A stretch of 64,000 bases of DNA, from positions 62,001 to 126,000 of the forward strand of contig NVQL02000074.1 in the NCBI GenBank assembly GCA_002400495.2, read 5' to 3'. Below are positions 58,137-64,000 of the stretch, one piece after another (the first letter of the stretch is position 1; the number at the start of each line of letters is the position of its first letter). Origin of the DNA: Alphaproteobacteria bacterium. GTDB taxonomy: Bacteria; Pseudomonadota; Alphaproteobacteria; Rhizobiales; OSC116. The translations under genes and the position numbers were made by a program. The notes under the pieces are model-generated. The model searched no databases. It saw only the letters and a list, made by a program, of their open reading frames with translations, and was not told the DNA's origin.

Positions 58137-58984
58137 GACAAACGGCCTCCACGCAATACAAAGCGGCTAAACAAAGCCAACACGCCCGAACCAGCAATAC
58201 CAAGCCCCATCAGAGTGACAGCAATAACCGCCGCATCATGCCAACGCCCATACCCTTTAAAAAACACCATGAGTTGCGACAATGATTGCTTATTAATTGG
58301 CCCCGCAATCACTTGAAACGAGAAATCAGCCAATGCACCAACAAATACAATCACCAATGCGGCCTGAGTGGCCGAAACAGCCAGCGGTGCAATGACGCGC
58401 CTAAACCGATCAAACGGCCCCGCCCCCAAATCCGCAGCCGCATCCAATAAATCATCGCCAATCGCCTGCACCGCACCAGAAAGCAACAATAATGCAAACG
58501 GCATATTCTTCCACGTTTGTAAAATAAGAACACCAACAGCCCCACTATCATTTTGCAACCGATGCGGCCCATCCCAAATGCCCAAAGCTTGCAACAACTG
58601 ATTGACGATGCCGTTATATGAAATAATATTTATGTAAAGAAATGCTACAACCAAGCCATGCACCAATAGTGGCGCTTTTAAAACCGCACTTATAAATAGC
58701 GACCCAGCAAATGGCCTGCGCAGCCAAATCGCCAACGGATAAGCAAATATAACCGCCAAAAAAGCACTCGCAACACCGATATATAGCGAATAGCCAATAG
58801 CCCGCGAATAACTCAAACGGTCAAACATCTTGGCCCAATATTCCAACGAAAAACCACTTTCACCAGATAAATTAAAATAACCAAACGATTGGGCAATCGC
58901 GATATAAACCACCGATCCGATAAAAATCAGAATAAGGCCAAGCCCTGGCATCAGTAATAAGCTAATTTTTAGCCATCTTTTCAT
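58133..58984 (-). CDS. ABC transporter permease (PotB-like)
   Basis: LLDAAADLGAGPFDRFRRVIAPLAVSATQAALVIVF. Confidence 0.9.
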   Translation of the reverse strand: MKRWLKISLLLMPGLGLILIFIGSVVYIAIAQSFGYFNLSGESGFSLEYWAKMFDRLSYSRAIGYSLYIGVASAFLAVIFAYPLAIWLRRPFAGSLFISAVLKAPLLVHGLVVAFLYINIISYNGIVNQLLQALGIWDGPHRLQNDSGAVGVLILQTWKNMPFALLLLSGAVQAIGDDLLDAAADLGAGPFDRFRRVIAPLAVSATQAALVIVFVGALADFSFQVIAGPINKQSLSQLMVFFKGYGRWHDAAVIAVTLMGLGIAGSGVLALFSRFVLRGGRLS

Positions 58985-60033
58985 GTCATAGCCTCTAGAA
59001 AAATAATATCTTCAGGCCGAATATTCATCGACAGGCTAGTGATGTCCTCAAGATGAGATCGCCGCCATTGAACACGCTGCGCAACACCATTCATTTCAAT
59101 AAAAAGATCAGTATAATTACCTTGGAACGCACGATGCGTTATCGGCGCTTCAATAGAATTCATCTCACCAGCCCCAAATTGAGCATTTTCTGGCCGCCAA
59201 CATATTTTAAGCCGCTTGGCAATTGGCGGGGTGTCACTTTTCACCAAAAGCTCACCAATCTCTGTGCTAACTCGCCAAAAATCTTCACTTTCTTGACCAA
59301 TAATAGTCGCGTCCAATATATTGGCATCACCAATAAAATCAGCCACAAAGCTGGTCTGCGGAAAGTTATAGATTTCTGTCGGCGTGCCAGATTGCTCTAT
59401 CTTCCCATTACGCATAATCAATATGCGGTCAGACATTGCCAAGGCTTCACCTTGGTCATGGGTCACATATATAGCAGCAAGATTATAATCGGCTTGAATT
59501 TTACGAATTTCCAAACGTACTGATTCACGCAATTTGGCATCAAGGTTAGACAATGGTTCATCAAACAAAACCACACTCGGCCGCATCGTCAGCGCCCGCC
59601 CCAATGCCACACGTTGCTGTTGCCCCCCCGACAATTGATTGGGCAATTTTTCAAGTTGCGCCACCAAATCCAATTTTTCGGCCACATCATTTAGCCGTTG
59701 TTTGCGTTCTGCCGCGGGTAGTCTCTTTTGCTTCAAGCCAAATTGTAAGTTTTCTGCCACCGACAAATGCGGAAACAACGCATAAGATTGAAAACACATC
59801 GCCGTATCACGCTTCTCAGGCGGCACAAATGTAACATCAACACCACCAATTTCAATTTTACCCGCGCTGGGTTGCAAAAACCCCGAAACCACATTTAATA
59901 AAGTGGTTTTGCCACATCCAGAGGGGCCAAGCAAAGTTACAAACTCACCATCAGCTACGGTAAATGACACATCATCTACAGCCGTAAAATCCCCAAACCG
60001 CATCGAAACATTTTGCACACTGACAGTGTTCAT
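58981..60033 (-). CDS. ABC transporter ATPase (PotA/FbpC-like)
   Basis: Start MNTVSVQNVSMRFG; GPSGCGKTTLLNVVSG; LSGGQQQRVALGRAL; LFDEPLSNLD. Confidence 0.93.
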   Translation of the reverse strand: MNTVSVQNVSMRFGDFTAVDDVSFTVADGEFVTLLGPSGCGKTTLLNVVSGFLQPSAGKIEIGGVDVTFVPPEKRDTAMCFQSYALFPHLSVAENLQFGLKQKRLPAAERKQRLNDVAEKLDLVAQLEKLPNQLSGGQQQRVALGRALTMRPSVVLFDEPLSNLDAKLRESVRLEIRKIQADYNLAAIYVTHDQGEALAMSDRILIMRNGKIEQSGTPTEIYNFPQTSFVADFIGDANILDATIIGQESEDFWRVSTEIGELLVKSDTPPIAKRLKICWRPENAQFGAGEMNSIEAPITHRAFQGNYTDLFIEMNGVAQRVQWRRSHLEDITSLSMNIRPEDIIFLEAMT

Positions 60034-60250
60034 ACCCTCATCCTCCCGCCCCATTTTTGACTTTTATCAATTTTATTCTTCAGGCGTTATTTCTACACAC
60101 AAAGTGTGATAATTAAATCATATACTAGAAATTAAGCATATTCAACACAAATTTTATGACAATAGAATGACATCAGAAATCCAAAACTATTGCACCAAGT
60201 CAACAGGCATGGTACAAAAACTCCACTATTTTTGGAGTATATTTTGTCAA

Positions 60251-61402
60251 ATGACAATAAAACCTGTAATATCTCATAGCCTTGTGAAGACCCGAGACAC
60301 AACAGTAGCAAACTGGAATGAACGCATTATCATCGACATGGTGCGCCGCGAAGGTGGCACAACACGGCGTTCAATAACCGCTCAGACTCACTTAAGCCAA
60401 CAATCCGTTCATCGCTTAGTCGATGGCCTCGTCGCGCGAAAATTTTTACAAATTGGCGACTCAGTTATCAATGGCCGCGGTCAACCCAGCCCGCTCATCA
60501 ATATAAATGCCGAAGCAGTTTACGGCGTCGGCATTTCCATCAACACCGACACCGTCCGCCTCAGCATTGTCGATTTAAACTGTCAAGAAATCTCCAATTT
60601 AAAAGTTGATTTAGACCCAACCAATAGAGCCACAGCCCTGCCAATATTGCGTGATGCCATACATGATTGCTTAAAAACCAACGGCATTCGTAAAGAACGA
60701 GTTCTAGGCGTCGGTGTGGCAATTTCAGGCTATCGAATGGGTGCAAAAGATGTATTTGTAACCCCCGAACCTCTAGAAACTTGGTCAAATATACCGCTTA
60801 TAGAGCTGTTCGAATCTGCTTTTCAAATGCCAGTTTGGGTCGAAAACAATGCCACCGCTGGCGCCATTGGCGAATCGCTCAAAGGCGCAGGTTTTGCCCA
60901 TTCTTGTTTTGCCTATCTATCTTTTAACTCAGGCTTTGGCTGCGGAGTGATTTATGAAGGCAAACCATTCTTTGGCGGCTATAACAATTCGGGCGAAATG
61001 GGGCGACTATACACCCCAGATCAAATGCAACACCGCCCCGCATTAGGCGAGTTATTGCTACGTCTAGCCAAGTCAGGCATTCATATTGAAAGCATCGATA
61101 AATTATATTCTAATTTCAACCCAAATTGGCAAGGGGTTGATGATTGGATTGCCGAAGTCAAACCACATCTCAACCTAGCCATTCGCGCCCTACGCGCCAC
61201 TATGGATCCAACTGCCATTGTATTTGGCGGCGAAGCCCCACCCGTATTAAAACGCCTACTTATCGCCGCTTGTGATGAGCTAGACCTCGACAGATACGGC
61301 CGAGAAGTCACCCTACCCGCATATATAGCCAGCGATTTACCGGGCGACCCATCAACCATCGGCGCGGCACTATTGCCACTTAAAGATTGCGTCCTCACTT
61401 AA
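60251..61402 (+). CDS. ROK-family transcriptional regulator
   Basis: N-terminal winged helix (TRRSITAQTHLSQQSVHRLVDGLVARKFL); ROK core VWVENNATAGAIGESL...GYNNSGEMGRL; ORF track start 60167. Confidence 0.88.
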   Translation: MTIKPVISHSLVKTRDTTVANWNERIIIDMVRREGGTTRRSITAQTHLSQQSVHRLVDGLVARKFLQIGDSVINGRGQPSPLININAEAVYGVGISINTDTVRLSIVDLNCQEISNLKVDLDPTNRATALPILRDAIHDCLKTNGIRKERVLGVGVAISGYRMGAKDVFVTPEPLETWSNIPLIELFESAFQMPVWVENNATAGAIGESLKGAGFAHSCFAYLSFNSGFGCGVIYEGKPFFGGYNNSGEMGRLYTPDQMQHRPALGELLLRLAKSGIHIESIDKLYSNFNPNWQGVDDWIAEVKPHLNLAIRALRATMDPTAIVFGGEAPPVLKRLLIAACDELDLDRYGREVTLPAYIASDLPGDPSTIGAALLPLKDCVLT

Positions 61403-64000
61403 GCTTAATTCTCAATGTCACAATCTCAAACGGCCTCAGCTTCAAACCAATTATATTATTTTCAACCAATATTGGCTCAGCACCCTCTTCCATCAAATTC
61501 ACCAAAACCACGTTTTCGACAGGCAGCCCAAACCCAATATTAACCGCAACACGTTTGTTGGCATGCTCAAAAACCCGCAAAATCAAGTCGTCACTATCTT
61601 CGGCTTTCTTCAATGTCTCAATAGTCACATTGTCAGCGTCAACACTCGCAAAACTAAAGCTCTCTTCTGTTTGCGCTTCTTCATTTGCCAATTTTTTGGC
61701 ATCACCAAATACTTTAATCGGGTTGTTAAACCGTTCAGCCGCACGCACAACTTGCTCCATATCAGCAATACCACCATGCAACTTAAGCGCGTAGCGAAAA
61801 TTATGCTCACCAATATCAGCATGAGCATCAGGAAAAATAGACCCACGCAATAATGTCAGCCGCACAGTCTGCTCAACCGCATCATAACCATATTTACAAT
61901 CATTCAGCAGCGCCACACCAAAATCGGCCTCACTCATATCCACCCAACGGTGCATACTCGCCTCAAATTGCGCCTGATCCCAACTCGTATTACTATGCGT
62001 GGCACGTTTCACATGCCCAAATTGAATCTCAGAACGTAAACCCGTGGTGTTCAAATCAAACGGAAAAGATGTTTTAAGCAGGCTTTCACGCTCCTGCCAG
62101 TCAACATAGGTATCAAATTCAATTTGCCGCTCATTATGCCGCAACGAAACTATCTGCACAATTTTCGAGTTTTCATAAGTTTTTTCAATCCGAATGGCCG
62201 CCCGATACGGGCCAGTCTCCACCACCTCTATGCGCGTAGCTACGCCCGATAATGGCCAAGATTGCTCAACAAACGACCGATCAATATCCCATGCACTCCA
62301 ATTAAGCGGCTTATCTTCATAAATTACCAACGCATTGGCAGTTTTGCCAACTTCAATCAATTCACGTTGCGCCACTTTATCAAATATCGAACTAATTTCG
62401 CCATTTTCATCAATCTCAACGCGCAAAACTTCGTTTTCCATATGATCAAACGAAACACTCAAAGACGTCTCAGGTTCTACGGTTGGTGTTGCCAACAACT
62501 GCGCCGACGCCCACCCCAACGAAGGAATCCTCCCCACAGGAGCAATAAAACAAACCTCACCATTCGCCCGCACAGATTTTTGCATAACATGCGCAATGCC
62601 ATTCATCGCCAACGCCTTTGCATCACCAACATCACTAGCAATTTTCACCAATTCACCATCACGAATTTGGCTGGTAAAATTAAACAAATTAAGTATCCCA
62701 ACGCAAGGTTTCGCAATTTTATTCACCATTTCATGATGTAAACCTTGCTTCCCCTCCAATGCAGAAAAAAGCACAGCATATTCAACATCAGAATCATCAT
62801 ATACCTCTGCAATAGACGTACCTGGCAAAATATCATGAAATTGATTAATCAATATAACCTTCCACAATTCATTAATCTTTTCATTCGGATATTTAGTCTC
62901 AGCATCAAACACCATCGCCATCACACTCAAATATTCAAGCTCTCGCATGGCACGCTCTGCACGTCGGTTATTGGTCTTATTTTTCGCCACCGAGGTCAAT
63001 GTTCCACGATGAAATTGAAGATATAACTCACCATTCCACACCGGGAAATTTTCAATATTTTCATCCATACGCGCGCCAAGCCGCTGCAAAAATGGCGCTA
63101 TGCCTTCAAATTTAACAAGCGGCGCACCAGGTATCCCGCGCTCAAATCGCCGCCCACTTTCAATCATTCGCCGTGTCGGGCCACCACCACCATCTCCATA
63201 CCCATAGCAAATCAACACTTCATCATTCAAAGCTTTAGGCTCATAACGCTTCCAAGCACCCATAACTTCACTGGCCGAAAGAACCGAATTATAAGTGGTA
63301 AAAGTCTGCTCACTTGTAAAATCTTGAGTGGTAATCAGCTGCGCTTTGGTCGTCGTGCCATCAATCCCACGCCAAAAAAAAGTGTCATAAGGCAAACGGT
63401 CAGAATCATTCCAACTCAATTTTGAAGTGACAAAATATTCCAAACCAGATTTCTGCATAATTTGCGGCAAGTTTGCCGAATAACCAAATGTGTCTGGCAA
63501 CCAAGCCACTTTCGGCGTGACACCAAATTGCTGCTGGTGAAACCGCCGCCCAAACATAAATTGCCGCACCAGAGACTCGCCCGAAATAATGTTAACATCA
63601 GGCTCCACCCACATAGCACCTTCAATTTCAAATTGCCCAGAAGCAACCTTTTTCTTAACTTTCTGCCATATTTCAGGATAATCATCTTTCAAAAAATCGA
63701 GCAAAACCGCCTGATTATACATAAACACAAATTCTGGATATTCATCCATAAGCGATAAAGCCGTCGCAAAACTACGCCCCGTTTTATCCCGTGTATGTAA
63801 AACCCGCCACAACCACGCCACATCAATATGCGTATGCCCAATAGCGGTTATTGTTGGCTTAGATTCAGTATCTTGTAACTGATAAATCTCACCAGCAATC
63901 AACTCAGCAGCCTTTAGCGAAGCTTCAAAATTTTCAGTCACCCCACCACGTCTATCCAAAGCCCGCAACGACCTTTCAATAATATTCAATATGGCGTGTC
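61395..64000 (-). CDS. GH38 alpha-mannosidase (N terminus runs off window)
   Basis: IGHTHIDVAWLWRV; WLPDTFGYSANLPQIMQKSGLEYFVTSKLSWND; INQFHDILPGTSI; frame open to window edge. Confidence 0.93.
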   Translation of the reverse strand, partial: HAILNIIERSLRALDRRGGVTENFEASLKAAELIAGEIYQLQDTESKPTITAIGHTHIDVAWLWRVLHTRDKTGRSFATALSLMDEYPEFVFMYNQAVLLDFLKDDYPEIWQKVKKKVASGQFEIEGAMWVEPDVNIISGESLVRQFMFGRRFHQQQFGVTPKVAWLPDTFGYSANLPQIMQKSGLEYFVTSKLSWNDSDRLPYDTFFWRGIDGTTTKAQLITTQDFTSEQTFTTYNSVLSASEVMGAWKRYEPKALNDEVLICYGYGDGGGGPTRRMIESGRRFERGIPGAPLVKFEGIAPFLQRLGARMDENIENFPVWNGELYLQFHRGTLTSVAKNKTNNRRAERAMRELEYLSVMAMVFDAETKYPNEKINELWKVILINQFHDILPGTSIAEVYDDSDVEYAVLFSALEGKQGLHHEMVNKIAKPCVGILNLFNFTSQIRDGELVKIASDVGDAKALAMNGIAHVMQKSVRANGEVCFIAPVGRIPSLGWASAQLLATPTVEPETSLSVSFDHMENEVLRVEIDENGEISSIFDKVAQRELIEVGKTANALVIYEDKPLNWSAWDIDRSFVEQSWPLSGVATRIEVVETGPYRAAIRIEKTYENSKIVQIVSLRHNERQIEFDTYVDWQERESLLKTSFPFDLNTTGLRSEIQFGHVKRATHSNTSWDQAQFEASMHRWVDMSEADFGVALLNDCKYGYDAVEQTVRLTLLRGSIFPDAHADIGEHNFRYALKLHGGIADMEQVVRAAERFNNPIKVFGDAKKLANEEAQTEESFSFASVDADNVTIETLKKAEDSDDLILRVFEHANKRVAVNIGFGLPVENVVLVNLMEEGAEPILVENNIIGLKLRPFEIVTLRIKLK

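Noticed and set aside
1-64000. Prophage, IS element, tRNA-integrated island or CRISPR
   Set aside because: No transposase, integrase, tRNA cloverleaf, terminal inverted repeats or spacer-repeat array recognised by eye; a computational scan (ISfinder, tRNAscan, CRISPR finder) would be needed to exclude them.

Overview
The window looks like one alphaproteobacterial-type chromosome segment (judged only from protein families and moderately AT-rich composition). It carries no tRNA, rRNA, CRISPR or IS element that I can recognise. Blocks in order: (1) 1-9.7 kb, minus strand: a FecBCD-type siderophore/metal-chelate ABC uptake locus with four permease genes, one ATPase and five substrate-binding protein (SBP) genes of two families; one copy of each family carries a single-base frameshift in a short G run. 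(2) 10.2-11.3 kb: a GlxA-type AraC regulator. (3) 11.6-32.3 kb: an alginate-like exopolysaccharide cluster (alg44/PilZ, alg8, SGNH acetylation-type protein, Sel1/AlgK-like, algI/MBOAT, algD, algA). Interleaved are an RTX/DUF4114 secreted protein, a type I secretion ABC protein with degenerate catalytic motifs plus an HlyD protein, and a complete PhnD-like SBP / hybrid histidine kinase / Hpt / LuxO-like sigma54 activator phosphorelay. Reading the intergenic DNA, I find seven -24/-12 (sigma54) promoter matches with correct spacing ahead of the transcription units of this cluster. There is also an exact match to the Vibrio LuxO box (TTGCA-AAA-TGCAA) in the divergent promoter region of the phosphorelay operon, and TTGCAAA half-sites upstream of most other promoters. 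One sigma54 promoter points at a previously easy-to-miss 57-aa ORF that ends in a strong terminator. I regard this self-contained LuxO-type, sigma54-controlled, PilZ-gated alginate-like matrix island as the main discovery candidate. (4) 32.4-35.9 kb: arfB, a membrane protein, Lrp and WYL regulators. (5) 35.9-43.6 kb: peptide ABC transporter with an M24 peptidase and XRE-cupin regulator. (6) 43.6-55.2 kb: OpuC-type betaine transporter, a PAS/AAA+ regulator lacking GAFTGA, Pot-type transporter and an aldehyde dehydrogenase. (7) 55.3-64 kb: GDPD, a second Pot/Fbp-like ABC system, a ROK regulator and a GH38 alpha-mannosidase. All functional calls come from motif reading without database searches.
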